DNA of 64,000 nt. Source: an uncultured Clostridia bacterium (GTDB taxonomy: Bacteria; Bacillota; Clostridia; TANB77; CAG-508). The stretch spans positions 1-64,000 of the forward strand of contig CANQES010000001.1 of NCBI GenBank assembly GCA_947595555.1, read 5' to 3'. The notes under the pieces are model-generated. The model worked only from the letters and a program-made list of their open reading frames with translations, searched no databases and was not told where the DNA came from. The translations under genes were made by a program, and so were the position numbers. Positions within the stretch are counted from its first letter, which is position 1. Each line of letters starts with the position of its first letter. Below, in pieces: positions 18,201-27,752 of this stretch.

Positions 18201-20026
18201 AGCCACCTGTCCTTTCTTTTTACCTTTACTATACAATCTCCTTCGTGCATAATTATATTGTTATTTTTTAGTTTTAAAATTGGGAAATCATATCCTATTT
18301 CTATTTGCCTATTACGATTTAGTTTTTTATATTCTACTGTTTTTTCTTTACAATCAATCTCTACATATTCATCTTCTTTAAAATCATACTTAAATCTAAC
18401 ATCGTTTATTGTTATTTCAACCTGTTCAAATATTGTTTTTTCTAAACGAATAATTGGTCTGCTTTCGATATTTCCTTCATTAAATATTTTTTCATCCGTA
18501 TCAGCAATATATATTCCTTCAAATTCACAACTTATCTCATCTGTACAGAATATATGTGTTGTTCCTTTATATGTATGTGCTGTATTTTTTATATTGTCCC
18601 ATACTTCTTGTTGCTCTGGAGAATATGGTTCGATTATTTCATTTTGTAAATTATATTCAACTTCTACATTGTTGTTTTTAAAATATTCTTGAACTCCTGC
18701 TTTATCTAATGAACTAAGTTCACTTTTTGGAATCAAAAACGATATTCTTCTATCTTCACTATATGAAAAAACTCCATAAAAACTATCAAACCTATTTCCC
18801 CATGTGGTTGGCTTAAATTTATTCGACAAAACATTGTTTGTTTCGTCATTCTCTCCTATTTTTTTATTTGCTACAATAATAAATGGTCTTGCCCATGTAC
18901 TATTTGCTTGATAATATGTCCAATTGCTTTCAGTTCCATCGAAAGTTCTTTTTTCTTTTATTTGATGTACTCCATCATCTGCTAAATAATCTCCTTTATG
19001 AAATACTTGTCCTTGTTTGGCTGGAAATGTAAAACATTGCTCTTGATAAGTTTCGAGCATTGTTTTAATTTCATCAAATGTTGCTCTTCCTTCAAATAAT
19101 GCAACTCTTATTTTTAGATTGTTAAGTTCTGTTTCTTTTAATAGATTAAAACCTAAATATCCTAAAAAATCACCCGAATTATTTGTAAGTGTAACAGCTC
19201 TATTATCAAGACACGATGTAAAGCTACTTCCATCTTCTTTTGTAATATATAGATTCCCTGTGGTACCACTCCCTGAAATAATTTCATTATATAACGTATA
19301 TACATGTCCTGTTTTAAATGGAATTTTTGGAGACTTAGCAGCAAAATCGGTTCTCCCTCCTGAAGTATTTGCTGTACCATTTAGTGTCCATATATTTCCA
19401 TCTACATTAACTTCTACATTTCTTACATTTGCAGAAAACTTGCTGTTAATATAAATGTTTTTCAAATTGTTATTACTTATCTTAAAATTAATATTCCCAC
19501 AATTCTTTATTGGACTAGGATTTTCTGGACTAGGTTTTGTATCATCTGTCTCTTGCCATGTATTACCCTTAATAGTCAATTTTTTAAATCTTGCCCCTGT
19601 TCCATCTTCTATTGTTATATTTTCTCCAGTTATTTCCTTATCTTTTCTATCTTTAACTAAAATAAACTCATCATCAGCCTTATTCCAAAATGGATCTCTA
19701 ATAAATGTAGTATCTATTACTCTTATACAGGCACTTCTTTCCGGTTCCAATTGACTGTAAAACCTAGCTATAGTTTTTCTTCCTTTATATTCAAACTCCC
19801 CTTCTCCATTTAGCCATGCAAGTATATCATCAATTTTATTAATATTTAAACATTGAACATATATAGGTCTCTCTATACATGAATAACCTAAAGTATTAAA
19901 TTCTGCTCCATCTCGTCCTTCTATTTCTACTGCCTCATATCTTTGTGATGCTTTTGCTATAAAATGTTCTTCTTCTTCAACTACTACTTGCATATCTTTG
20001 CTAGATATTCCTTTAAATTTAAACAT
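18197..20026 (-). CDS. Distal tail (Dit) protein with inserted carbohydrate-binding-like domain
   Basis: About 609 residues; ATG 20024-20026 behind AAGGTGG. N-terminal Dit domain (MFKFKGISSKDMQVVVEEEE... ACIRVIDTTFIRDPFWNK). The C-terminal EISCEFEGIYIADTDEKIF... also belongs to the Dit fold. Between them is about 350 residues with strands such as GRTDFAAKSPKIPFKTGHVY, as in evolved Dit proteins that carry carbohydrate modules. Forms the hub between tail tube and fibre. Confidence 0.85.
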   Translation of the reverse strand: MFKFKGISSKDMQVVVEEEEHFIAKASQRYEAVEIEGRDGAEFNTLGYSCIERPIYVQCLNINKIDDILAWLNGEGEFEYKGRKTIARFYSQLEPERSACIRVIDTTFIRDPFWNKADDEFILVKDRKDKEITGENITIEDGTGARFKKLTIKGNTWQETDDTKPSPENPSPIKNCGNINFKISNNNLKNIYINSKFSANVRNVEVNVDGNIWTLNGTANTSGGRTDFAAKSPKIPFKTGHVYTLYNEIISGSGTTGNLYITKEDGSSFTSCLDNRAVTLTNNSGDFLGYLGFNLLKETELNNLKIRVALFEGRATFDEIKTMLETYQEQCFTFPAKQGQVFHKGDYLADDGVHQIKEKRTFDGTESNWTYYQANSTWARPFIIVANKKIGENDETNNVLSNKFKPTTWGNRFDSFYGVFSYSEDRRISFLIPKSELSSLDKAGVQEYFKNNNVEVEYNLQNEIIEPYSPEQQEVWDNIKNTAHTYKGTTHIFCTDEISCEFEGIYIADTDEKIFNEGNIESRPIIRLEKTIFEQVEITINDVRFKYDFKEDEYVEIDCKEKTVEYKKLNRNRQIEIGYDFPILKLKNNNIIMHEGDCIVKVKRKDRWL

Positions 20027-20027
20027 A

Positions 20028-23000
20028 TTACACCACCTTGTATAATTCATCTTTTACTATTTTAGCAAAGCCATCTTCATCTAATGTAAATTTGCAATTT
20101 GTCAAAGCTTTTTCTATTGCATTTGCCATTTTGTTATAGTCAAAATCTAAATTAGATATTTCTGTTTGAGCATTACTTGATTTATTATCTTTGTTATTTA
20201 TTTGCTTAAAATCATCTATTTTTTGTAAATCGCTAGACATTTCTTCTGTCATATTTTTTACAGATTTTATAAGTCTTGGTGAAGATTTATCTAAAGATTT
20301 TCCTAGTCCTTCAACCATATCTGGCATCCATTTTTCATACTCGCGTAATGGTCCTGTATCTGGTTTTGAAAAATGTAAAAATGAAGCTATTTTCCCAGCT
20401 AATCCACTTAAAATATTAGTAAACCAATTGCTGTTTCCTCTCGATTGGATTCCTCTTCCTAGTCCATCAACCATGTCTCTTCCCCATGCATTACTATTAT
20501 TTCTGGCAATGGCTTGCTTTGCCCTATTAGCTAAATTTCCTGCTTCATTTTGTATTTTTGTATCCATTTTTAAAGTATCGGATGAAGCTTTTATCTTTTC
20601 TTGCATTTTTTCAGGTAATTTTAGATTATCTTTGAATAATGATGTTGCTTGACTTCCTTTTTGTCCTAATGTTGTTGATAGTCCAGTATCTACAGCTATT
20701 ATTCCTGTAGCTTCTTGGATTTTTTTTCTCGTCTCTGGAGGTAATTTAGAAATGCCTTCACTATATTTAGAATAACTTTGTTGTCCTGCATATTTCCATG
20801 CTTCTATTTGTTTAGGAGTTAATTCTTTTACTGTTAATGTCTGTTCTGTTAAAGAATTTATAAGATTATTTAATTGCTGTTGATTTGTCGTTAATTGATT
20901 GTTTAATATTTGTGCTTGATATTGGTCATTATCAGCCTTTGCTTGTGCTAAACTTTCTTTTATAAATTTTACATATTCGCTTTGATTTACTATCTGTTCT
21001 TCTAAGCTTTCCTTTGTTTTTTCTTTTGCTGTTTCATATGATATTCCTATTTCAGTTACAGCCTTTTCTATTGCTTCAGCAGATCCTTCAACACTTGCTT
21101 TTTGCAAACTCTCATAATCCTGTATAGTTTTGCCATATGAAGAAACTAATTCTGTTTGTTCTCCAATTTTTTGTGCAATACTACTGTATAAAATTTCTGC
21201 TTCCATTCTTTCCTTTGCATTTCCAGTAGCCATTGTATTAGTAGCCTCAACTAACTGTTTTTTTAAACCTATTAATGTTTCTGTTGCCTTAGCTTGTTCT
21301 TTTATTGCTGTTCCATATTCTTCTTGATAAGCATTTAATATTGCTTCTGCTTTTTTTACAGCTATAATTTTATCTATATTATCTTTTAATTCCTGGTATT
21401 GAGATATAATATTTCCATTTAATTTGTACTCTGTACCTAAAGCATTATTTAATTGATTTAAGATTACTTTTGCTCTTGTTTCATATCCTTCTTTAACTTT
21501 CCCATTCTCATCTGTAATTTGTTTTAAATCTTCTGCTAGCTTTTCACTAATTTCAATTTCTGTCATACTACTAGATAATGATTCTTGTCTCGTTTTTGCT
21601 AATTCTTCCCAACTTTGTTTTTGATTATCCACTTCTTGTCTTAATCCATTTAATGATGCCTTTTGCTGTGTAGTAGCTACATGATGAGCTGTATATGCTG
21701 CAATTAATGCACCTAAAGCTATTGTTGTAAGTCCTATTGGACTCGTTATTGCTGAAAATACATTTGCTAAACCATTTACTGCTGTAGATGTTGAAGTTAC
21801 CGTTCCTCTTACAACTCCTATTGCTTGTGTAAATGCTCCTATACCCTCTATTGCTCCACCTACCGTTGATGTTACTTTTCCTAATATCATTAATAAAGGT
21901 CCAATTGCTGTAACTGCCAATCCTATATTCATTATAAATTCAACTTGTTCATCACTTAAATTGCTGAACCAATTTGCAAGTCCTTCTACTCCATCTATTA
22001 GTTTTGAAATATATGGCATTAACTTATTTCCTATTGTAACTCCTATATCTTTTAATTTATTTATTGCTATTGAAATTTTACTTTGTAAAGTTTCATATCT
22101 TTTATTAGCCTCATTTGTTAATGCTGTATTATCTTCCCATGCTTCATTTCCAAGTTTTATTGCTTTTGACATTACATCGCTTGCGTTAGCAGAACGTAAT
22201 AATGCATCTCTAAGTCTTGTTTCTGTTATCCCCATGTCATCTAAAATTTTAATTGCACTTTTTCCTTGTTTCCCACTTTTAGATAAACCTTCAACAAATT
22301 TCATAATTGCATTTGTAGCATCTTGTTTAAAAGCTTTTTTAAAAACTTTTGAACTCATTCCTGCTACAGAAGCAAAATCTTTTAAACTATCTCCACCTTT
22401 TTCAACTGCTAATTGCATATTTATCATTACTTTTGAAAATGCTGTTCCTCCTGCTTGGGCTTCTAAACCTACTGAACTAAGTGCTGTTGCTAATGCCATT
22501 ATTTGAGATTGGCTCATTCCAACTTGTGTTCCTGCAGAAGCTAAATTCATTCCCATATTAGTTATTTCTGCCTCTGTTGTTGCGAAATTATTTCCCAAAG
22601 CAACAATAACAGAACCTAATCTGTTAAAGTCTGATTGGCTCATCTTCGTTACGTTTGCAAATCTTGCTAATGTAGTAGCCGCTTCATCCGCTGACAAATT
22701 AGTTGCATTGCCCATATTAATCATTGTTTTTGTAAATTCTAAAATATTATCTGTTTGTATTCCTAATTGTCCTGCAGCTTCTGCTACCGCACTTATTTCT
22801 GTTGTACTAGCTGGAATTTCTTTTGACATATCCCTTATGCCTTGTTTTAATGCATTCATTTGTTCTTCGGTACCATCTACTGTCTTTTCTACACCAGTAA
22901 ATGCTGATTCAAAATCTATTGCTCCTTTAGCAGCAGTTAATAATGCTGTTCCTGTTGCAATGGAAAAAGCAGACAATTTTTTGCCTGCTCCTTCTATTTT

Positions 23001-23423
23001 ATTTCCGCTATCTTTTACTTTACTTCCAAACTCTTCGATTTTTTTACCTGTATTGCCCAGTTGCATTTCTATATCTTTAATTTTTTGATTATAACTTTCC
23101 AGTTTTACTTCTGCAGCTGTTAATTCATTTCTTTTCTTTTTGATAGCAGTTGTATTTTTGTTCTCTGCATTTTCTAAATCACTTAACTGCATTCTTAGTG
23201 TATTTACTTTATCTTGCTGAATTTCATAAGCATTTTTCAAATATTCTTGTTCAGCTCTAAGCTTTTGCGTACTAGTAGTAGACTTGTCCCATTGTGCTTG
23301 AGTTAATTTGAATTGATTGTAATTTTTAGTCATTTCTAAATTAATTTCTTGTAATGTTTTCTTAAAATCTACTGCTCCTTCTTGAGTAAACACTAATCCA
23401 ACTCTTTTCAGTTCATCAGCCAA
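20028..23423 (-). CDS. Phage tail tape measure protein
   Basis: 1131 residues. N-terminal coiled coil, then the TP901-type core (GAIDFESAFTGVEKTVDGTE, EAAGQLGIQTDNILEFTKTM), hydrophobic segments about 490-600 and a long helical C-terminus. Sets tail length; a tail of roughly 170 nm would follow from the usual 1.5 angstrom per residue. Ends just before dit. Confidence 0.95.
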   Translation of the reverse strand: MADELKRVGLVFTQEGAVDFKKTLQEINLEMTKNYNQFKLTQAQWDKSTTSTQKLRAEQEYLKNAYEIQQDKVNTLRMQLSDLENAENKNTTAIKKKRNELTAAEVKLESYNQKIKDIEMQLGNTGKKIEEFGSKVKDSGNKIEGAGKKLSAFSIATGTALLTAAKGAIDFESAFTGVEKTVDGTEEQMNALKQGIRDMSKEIPASTTEISAVAEAAGQLGIQTDNILEFTKTMINMGNATNLSADEAATTLARFANVTKMSQSDFNRLGSVIVALGNNFATTEAEITNMGMNLASAGTQVGMSQSQIMALATALSSVGLEAQAGGTAFSKVMINMQLAVEKGGDSLKDFASVAGMSSKVFKKAFKQDATNAIMKFVEGLSKSGKQGKSAIKILDDMGITETRLRDALLRSANASDVMSKAIKLGNEAWEDNTALTNEANKRYETLQSKISIAINKLKDIGVTIGNKLMPYISKLIDGVEGLANWFSNLSDEQVEFIMNIGLAVTAIGPLLMILGKVTSTVGGAIEGIGAFTQAIGVVRGTVTSTSTAVNGLANVFSAITSPIGLTTIALGALIAAYTAHHVATTQQKASLNGLRQEVDNQKQSWEELAKTRQESLSSSMTEIEISEKLAEDLKQITDENGKVKEGYETRAKVILNQLNNALGTEYKLNGNIISQYQELKDNIDKIIAVKKAEAILNAYQEEYGTAIKEQAKATETLIGLKKQLVEATNTMATGNAKERMEAEILYSSIAQKIGEQTELVSSYGKTIQDYESLQKASVEGSAEAIEKAVTEIGISYETAKEKTKESLEEQIVNQSEYVKFIKESLAQAKADNDQYQAQILNNQLTTNQQQLNNLINSLTEQTLTVKELTPKQIEAWKYAGQQSYSKYSEGISKLPPETRKKIQEATGIIAVDTGLSTTLGQKGSQATSLFKDNLKLPEKMQEKIKASSDTLKMDTKIQNEAGNLANRAKQAIARNNSNAWGRDMVDGLGRGIQSRGNSNWFTNILSGLAGKIASFLHFSKPDTGPLREYEKWMPDMVEGLGKSLDKSSPRLIKSVKNMTEEMSSDLQKIDDFKQINNKDNKSSNAQTEISNLDFDYNKMANAIEKALTNCKFTLDEDGFAKIVKDELYKVV

Positions 23424-23476
23424 TGTTCTCTCACCTCTTTTTTAACATAACAGCTCTTATTTTATTTTTTTATAAT

Positions 23477-23833
23477 CTACAATCTATGTTTAAATTCTCT
23501 TTTTTGTTTATTTATTATTTCTTCTTTTCGCAAAGAAGGTGTATTTTTAATAACAAAATCAGCTATTTTATTAATATCCTCTAATTTTACAAGTCTCACC
23601 GCTTCTCTATATGTTATTAATTCTGGATAATTTGATGCTATAATTGAATATAATAAATGATTTGTCGCACGCATAGATTTTGTATAGCCATTTTTATCTT
23701 TTTGCCCTTGCGAATCTTTTCTTAATTGTTCTATTCCACCTTCATAATCTTCTAAATATTCTAATAAAAGTGATGATACTTCTAAAGTTAGTTTTTCTCC
23801 TGTTTTTAATTCTATTTCCATTTTTTCCTCCAT
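23477..23833 (-). CDS. Tail assembly chaperone (gpG-like)
   Basis: 118 residues, acidic N-terminus and basic C-terminus, mainly helical, directly before the tape measure gene. Many phages make a frameshifted longer form here; the 53 bp to the tape measure gene leave no room for one and I see no in-phase slippery heptamer. Confidence 0.7.
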   Translation of the reverse strand: MEEKMEIELKTGEKLTLEVSSLLLEYLEDYEGGIEQLRKDSQGQKDKNGYTKSMRATNHLLYSIIASNYPELITYREAVRLVKLEDINKIADFVIKNTPSLRKEEIINKQKREFKHRL

Positions 23834-23860
23834 AAAAACTATTGAATAAAATTTAAAAAA

Positions 23861-23883
23861 GGCTCTAAATTGATTTTAGAGCC
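23861..23883 (-). terminator. Terminator after the major tail protein gene
   Basis: On the minus strand GGCTCTAAA pairs with TTTAGAGCC, followed by TTTTTTAAA. Its place after the most abundant tail gene suggests it lowers downstream expression. Confidence 0.8.
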
Positions 23884-23890
23884 TCATTTT

Positions 23891-24526
23891 TTAAGCACCA
23901 AGTGCAGCTGCACCTGCTAAATCTTCTTTTGTCAAAATTGGTTTTGCAAAAAATTTCTCTTCTGTTAATCCTTCTGGGAAATTACTAGTTTCACTATCTA
24001 CATAAGCTTTCTTATGTCCTTTTTCTTCAAAAGCATATGCCCTTATTGTAACTGTATCATTCTGCTCTGAAAATGTATCTTCAGAAGTTGCTATATCATC
24101 TGTATTTTCTACCAATTGGCATTTAGGATACCAAGCATATTGAACTCCTCCACCAATTTTTCTCACAACTTTTCCAAATGCAAAAAATGGTCTTCTTGAA
24201 GGAGCACCAGACAACATTAATCCTCCTGTATCTGAAGTGTCATCTCCTCTCATCTTTGCTAAATCTTCTGGATCAAAAGCTACTGTTTCTACTGCCATAT
24301 CAATACTAGAAACTTGATTTACTGCTTCATAATCTTCTCCACTAGCTCTTACTGCTGTTGCTTCTGAATTTTCAGTTGTTCCTATATTTTTAACAGTATT
24401 ACATTTAATAACATCTTCTTCGTAGTTTTCAGCATCATATTCTGCTTTTTCTTCTTTTGTATTAAAACAATAATACATTCCTCCAACAGTTTCTTTTATC
24501 ATAGGTCTTTTAGTTTTTATTGCCAT
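23891..24526 (-). CDS. Major tail tube protein (phi13-type)
   Basis: 211 residues. Contains the family pattern PSRRPFFAFGKVVRKIGGGV and ITKEDLAGAAALGA-like C-terminus after the sequence TFSEQNDTVTIRAYAFEEKG. Polymerises into the tail tube. Position between gp10-like protein and chaperone is canonical. Confidence 0.88.
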   Translation of the reverse strand: MAIKTKRPMIKETVGGMYYCFNTKEEKAEYDAENYEEDVIKCNTVKNIGTTENSEATAVRASGEDYEAVNQVSSIDMAVETVAFDPEDLAKMRGDDTSDTGGLMLSGAPSRRPFFAFGKVVRKIGGGVQYAWYPKCQLVENTDDIATSEDTFSEQNDTVTIRAYAFEEKGHKKAYVDSETSNFPEGLTEEKFFAKPILTKEDLAGAAALGA

Positions 24527-24567
24527 TTTTCATTCCTTCTTTCTTTTCTTATTTAAAAAGCTTACTA

Positions 24568-24939
24568 TTACCAAGTTTTTAAACCTAGTCTAGTAAGCAT
24601 TGTTTTATAATATTTTTCTTTATTTATATCCCATAAAGGATATACATGTGGATTTGCATCCATATTTTTAGTCCCATGTTCTACCATAGGTCCATAATAT
24701 TTTCCCCATCCTACTTCAATTTCATCTTTCTTTTTTCTATAAGAAAAACTTCTTACTAAATGAGTGTAGCCTGCTTTTCGAATTTTTGACATTGGTTTAG
24801 GGAGTTTTAATAAATCATTTACAAATTCTTTTGCTCCTAATTCTAAAACATCTATAAAATTTTCAGCATTATCAGCATATTTTTCTATAATATCTGCTAA
24901 ATCTTTAAATCCTTCATATCCATATGTTTCACTAGACAT
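24568..24939 (-). CDS. HK97 gp10-like head-tail/tail completion protein
   Basis: 123 residues. Contains the family signature IEVGWGKYYGPMVEHGTKNM. Caps the tail before joining to the head. Overlaps the upstream gene by 8 bp. Confidence 0.85.
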   Translation of the reverse strand: MSSETYGYEGFKDLADIIEKYADNAENFIDVLELGAKEFVNDLLKLPKPMSKIRKAGYTHLVRSFSYRKKKDEIEVGWGKYYGPMVEHGTKNMDANPHVYPLWDINKEKYYKTMLTRLGLKTW

Positions 24940-25261
24940 TCTCTAACACCTCTATTGCAAAAAATGAGTGCCATCTTCTACTTTCAATGTCTTTTTCATG
25001 CTCAATGATAGGATGTAAGTCTAATTTATCTAATCTATGCTTTAGTTCTATTATCTCTTTACAACGTGGAAATTCTGATATAACAGATACTTGATATGTA
25101 ACTTCAGTATTATATTCTGAACCACTCGCAACTAATGGTTTCCATCTAAATTCCCAAAAACAGATTCTAGTAGGAGCTTCTATAACTTGATCTTCTGGAG
25201 TACATTCATTTAATGGTACATTAGGAAAAGTTAATATTTTTTCTAATTCTGATTTTGTCAT
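24932..25261 (-). CDS. Tail terminator-like protein
   Basis: 109 residues; position and size fit the tail terminator. Start overlaps the upstream stop (ATGA). SSB-like or catalytic motifs absent. Call rests mainly on synteny. Confidence 0.6.
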   Translation of the reverse strand: MTKSELEKILTFPNVPLNECTPEDQVIEAPTRICFWEFRWKPLVASGSEYNTEVTYQVSVISEFPRCKEIIELKHRLDKLDLHPIIEHEKDIESRRWHSFFAIEVLENV

Positions 25262-25623
25262 ATTTCCCCCTCCAATCTAACACGTGGATATTCCTCTAAT
25301 GTCAAATCCGTTTGCTTAAATCCATCCTCATTTGTAAAATGATAAGCATTAAATACTTTATGATATTCTTTACCAATTTTAACAACACACAATGAATTTA
25401 TTTCTTTTGTTTGTGGTATTCTTAATTTATAGGTTATTTTTTTATCTCGTTTTTCTGCATCAAATCTTAGTCTATCTGAAATTGATAATTCTTCAAACCA
25501 AATGTCATAACCAGTATCATGTAAATATTCAACTGGGCATGTACCTTTTTGTTTGATTTCAAAAAGCCTAAATTCCCCATCATTGTACGTCGGTAGGTTT
25601 GTAATATTCTGCTTGTAATTCAC
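25258..25623 (-). CDS. Head closure (stopper) protein, head-tail adaptor family
   Basis: 121 residues, beta-rich. GTG start supported by GGAG 7 nt upstream. ...SISDRLRFDAEKRDKKITYK and KIGKEYHKVFNAYHFTNEDG match the head-tail adaptor pattern. Overlaps the upstream connector gene. Confidence 0.75.
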   Translation of the reverse strand: MNYKQNITNLPTYNDGEFRLFEIKQKGTCPVEYLHDTGYDIWFEELSISDRLRFDAEKRDKKITYKLRIPQTKEINSLCVVKIGKEYHKVFNAYHFTNEDGFKQTDLTLEEYPRVRLEGEI

Positions 25624-25864
25624 TATATGCTCCTATGTATAATTGTTTAAATTCTGCAAGTTTTTTTCCTCTAGCATACAATACATAATTTTTTAAAAGA
25701 CTTCTTGCTTTTAAATCAATTTCATAATTTATATCTTCTCCACAAGTTTTATTGATATCATATTGGCCTTCTTTTATATAACCTATTAATGTTTCATCTT
25801 TTTCAAATGGGGTTATGTGTTGTTCTCTTCTAATTTCTTCTACTAATTTTTGTGTTTCTAACAT
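25580..25864 (-). CDS. Head-tail connector (gp6-like)
   Basis: 94 residues; ATG 25862-25864 behind AGAGGTG is preferred to an upstream codon inside the preceding gene. Helical, starts MLETQKLVEEIRREQHITPF. Typical adaptor ring protein next to the capsid genes. Confidence 0.75.
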   Translation of the reverse strand: MLETQKLVEEIRREQHITPFEKDETLIGYIKEGQYDINKTCGEDINYEIDLKARSLLKNYVLYARGKKLAEFKQLYIGAYSELQAEYYKPTDVQ

Positions 25865-25874
25865 AAAAACACCT

Positions 25875-26132
25875 CTATTCTTCAAGTTCATTTTCTTGAC
25901 GATTTTCTGATATTTCTTCTTTTAGTTCTGTTTTTTCTTTCAACTTTCTAATTAAAGGCTTTCCAATTTTATTCTTGTTCGTAAGTAATTCTTCAATTCT
26001 TTTTTTATTTGTTTTTAGACCTTCACGAGGATAAATATTTTTTCCTTCTACATCTTTCAAATAAATGTGTTCTTCATCTTTTAAGTCTCTAAAACTCTCA
26101 ATTACTTCGTACTTCTCTTCTTTTCCTTCCAT
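25875..26132 (-). CDS. Hypothetical small head-region protein
   Basis: 85 residues, highly charged. Central YLKDVEGKNIYPREGLKTNK, Glu/Lys-rich C-terminus. Lies between the putative decoration protein and the connector. Function unknown. Confidence 0.55.
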   Translation of the reverse strand: MEGKEEKYEVIESFRDLKDEEHIYLKDVEGKNIYPREGLKTNKKRIEELLTNKNKIGKPLIRKLKEKTELKEEISENRQENELEE

Positions 26133-26175
26133 TTTATTTTTCTCCTTTCTTATAAACTAAATGAGCTGCTTATTG

Positions 26176-26583
26176 CTAAGCTCCTGGTAATTGTTTTAAG
26201 GTTAATCCTTCTAATATTAATGTTCTAGTTTCTTTTCCTTCACTCGTAATTTCAAGTGTATTATCTTTGTCGTGAACTTGGAAAACTATTAAACCATCTT
26301 TTTCATCTACTGCTACTGGTTTTTGAAGTTTTGCACCAGTCCCCTTTAATTCTACTTTTACTGTTCCTTCTTTAGCTCCTTTTGCTTCTTCAAAGTATAA
26401 AGGTATAAAGTTTCCTGTATTTTCTGAACTATCCTTTGAAAATTCAATCCAGTTTTCAATATAATTTAACGTGCCTTTGACATTATCTCCTTCAATACTT
26501 AAATTTTCACATAAATCTTGAACTGTTTTTTCGCCTAAATTTAATGAAGTTTCTCCACTTGGTATTGCCACTTTTATTTTCAA
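26176..26583 (-). CDS. Possible head decoration or capsid accessory protein
   Basis: 135 residues, predicted beta-rich (FIPLYFEEAKGAKEGTVKVE), 10 bp after the capsid gene. No recognised domain; the call is from position, size and fold impression only. Confidence 0.5.
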   Translation of the reverse strand: MKIKVAIPSGETSLNLGEKTVQDLCENLSIEGDNVKGTLNYIENWIEFSKDSSENTGNFIPLYFEEAKGAKEGTVKVELKGTGAKLQKPVAVDEKDGLIVFQVHDKDNTLEITSEGKETRTLILEGLTLKQLPGA

Positions 26584-26593
26584 AGTGGCTGGA

Positions 26594-27733
26594 CTAGGGT
26601 GTAACTGTTTCTGTTTTTACAATTGGTTTTAATGCTTCTAATTTTGTTATATCTAATACAACTGCATCATCATTAGATTTTAATCTTCCATTTCCATATG
26701 TTAAAACAGCATATGTCCTTAATTGCTCTAAAAATTTATAGTGGTCACTAAAATCAATACCCATTCTAGAAATACCACAAGTATATTTCTTTGGAATATA
26801 GGCAATAGCTTTATTTTCTGGAACAGATGGACTTGCAACATATACAAAGTTTTTATAGTTATCTGCTTTAATATATCCGTTAAAACTTAATACATGTGTA
26901 GCTTTATAAATTTTTGTATCTAATTCATTTTGATTTGCAATAATAACTATTGTATCTACATTTCTTTTTCCTTGTCTATTCAATGTTGGTAGAACCTTAG
27001 CACCAAAACTATCTGGCCCTAAATCTGTAATTTCTATAGCTTTCTTATCTGGATATACACCCTCTTGTACAGAACCTTTTAAATCTTTTAATAGTCCAAT
27101 TGGAGCATCTTTTCCATTTCCTGCTATAATTCCTTCTTCGATTCCTTCTTCATTTACTTCCAATAAAACTGTTCTAACAAATTTATCTATCCATTTATAT
27201 CCCATATTAATTATGGCTTTTGGAACAAACATAAATGCAGAAAGTGATTTTACATCTAAATCTAATGATTCTACTCCTGCTTCTATTTTATCAATAATTG
27301 CTCGTGTTAATTTTCCCCAAGTAGCTTTACCACTTCTTTCAGATAAAAACCATTTTTGTACTCCTGCTGGGGCCCAATCTATATATTGAAATAATGGATG
27401 TGCTACTTTTAAATCTTCAAAAATATAACTAATTGTTGTTTCAGGTAAATAATCAATTTCTTTGCCTGTTAAACTTGTTGTATCTTCTTGTTTAATTGCT
27501 CTATCAATCCATTGTTTTTCAGCTTCTGTTAAAGAACGTAAGCCAAATTTTTTGTCACTTTCTTTTGATGCAGAATATTCCTCAAATTCTTTTTGATATT
27601 GAGAAATTACATTTGCATATTCTTGATCTACAATACTTTGTATTGTCTCAATAATTTTTTCTGATTTTTGCTCTGCTGGAGCATCATTTAGTTCCTTTAC
27701 TAAATCTTCAATTGTTTTCTTTTCAATTTTCAT
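26594..27733 (-). CDS. Major capsid protein, HK97 fold
   Basis: 379 residues. N-terminal helical scaffold-like delta domain (about 1-80), then ...HPLFQYIDWAPAGVQKWFLS and NGKDAPIGLLKDLKGS typical of HK97 coat proteins, ending with GISRMGIDFSDHYKFLEQLR. The delta domain is probably cut off by the ClpP-like protease encoded just upstream. Confidence 0.93.
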   Translation of the reverse strand: MKIEKKTIEDLVKELNDAPAEQKSEKIIETIQSIVDQEYANVISQYQKEFEEYSASKESDKKFGLRSLTEAEKQWIDRAIKQEDTTSLTGKEIDYLPETTISYIFEDLKVAHPLFQYIDWAPAGVQKWFLSERSGKATWGKLTRAIIDKIEAGVESLDLDVKSLSAFMFVPKAIINMGYKWIDKFVRTVLLEVNEEGIEEGIIAGNGKDAPIGLLKDLKGSVQEGVYPDKKAIEITDLGPDSFGAKVLPTLNRQGKRNVDTIVIIANQNELDTKIYKATHVLSFNGYIKADNYKNFVYVASPSVPENKAIAYIPKKYTCGISRMGIDFSDHYKFLEQLRTYAVLTYGNGRLKSNDDAVVLDITKLEALKPIVKTETVTP

Positions 27734-27752
27734 GGTTAAATCCCTTCCTTTT

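Noticed and set aside
23424..23500. Programmed frameshift between tail chaperone genes
   Set aside because: TTTAAAC is present but not in the reading phase, and there is no downstream frame long enough for a gpGT product.
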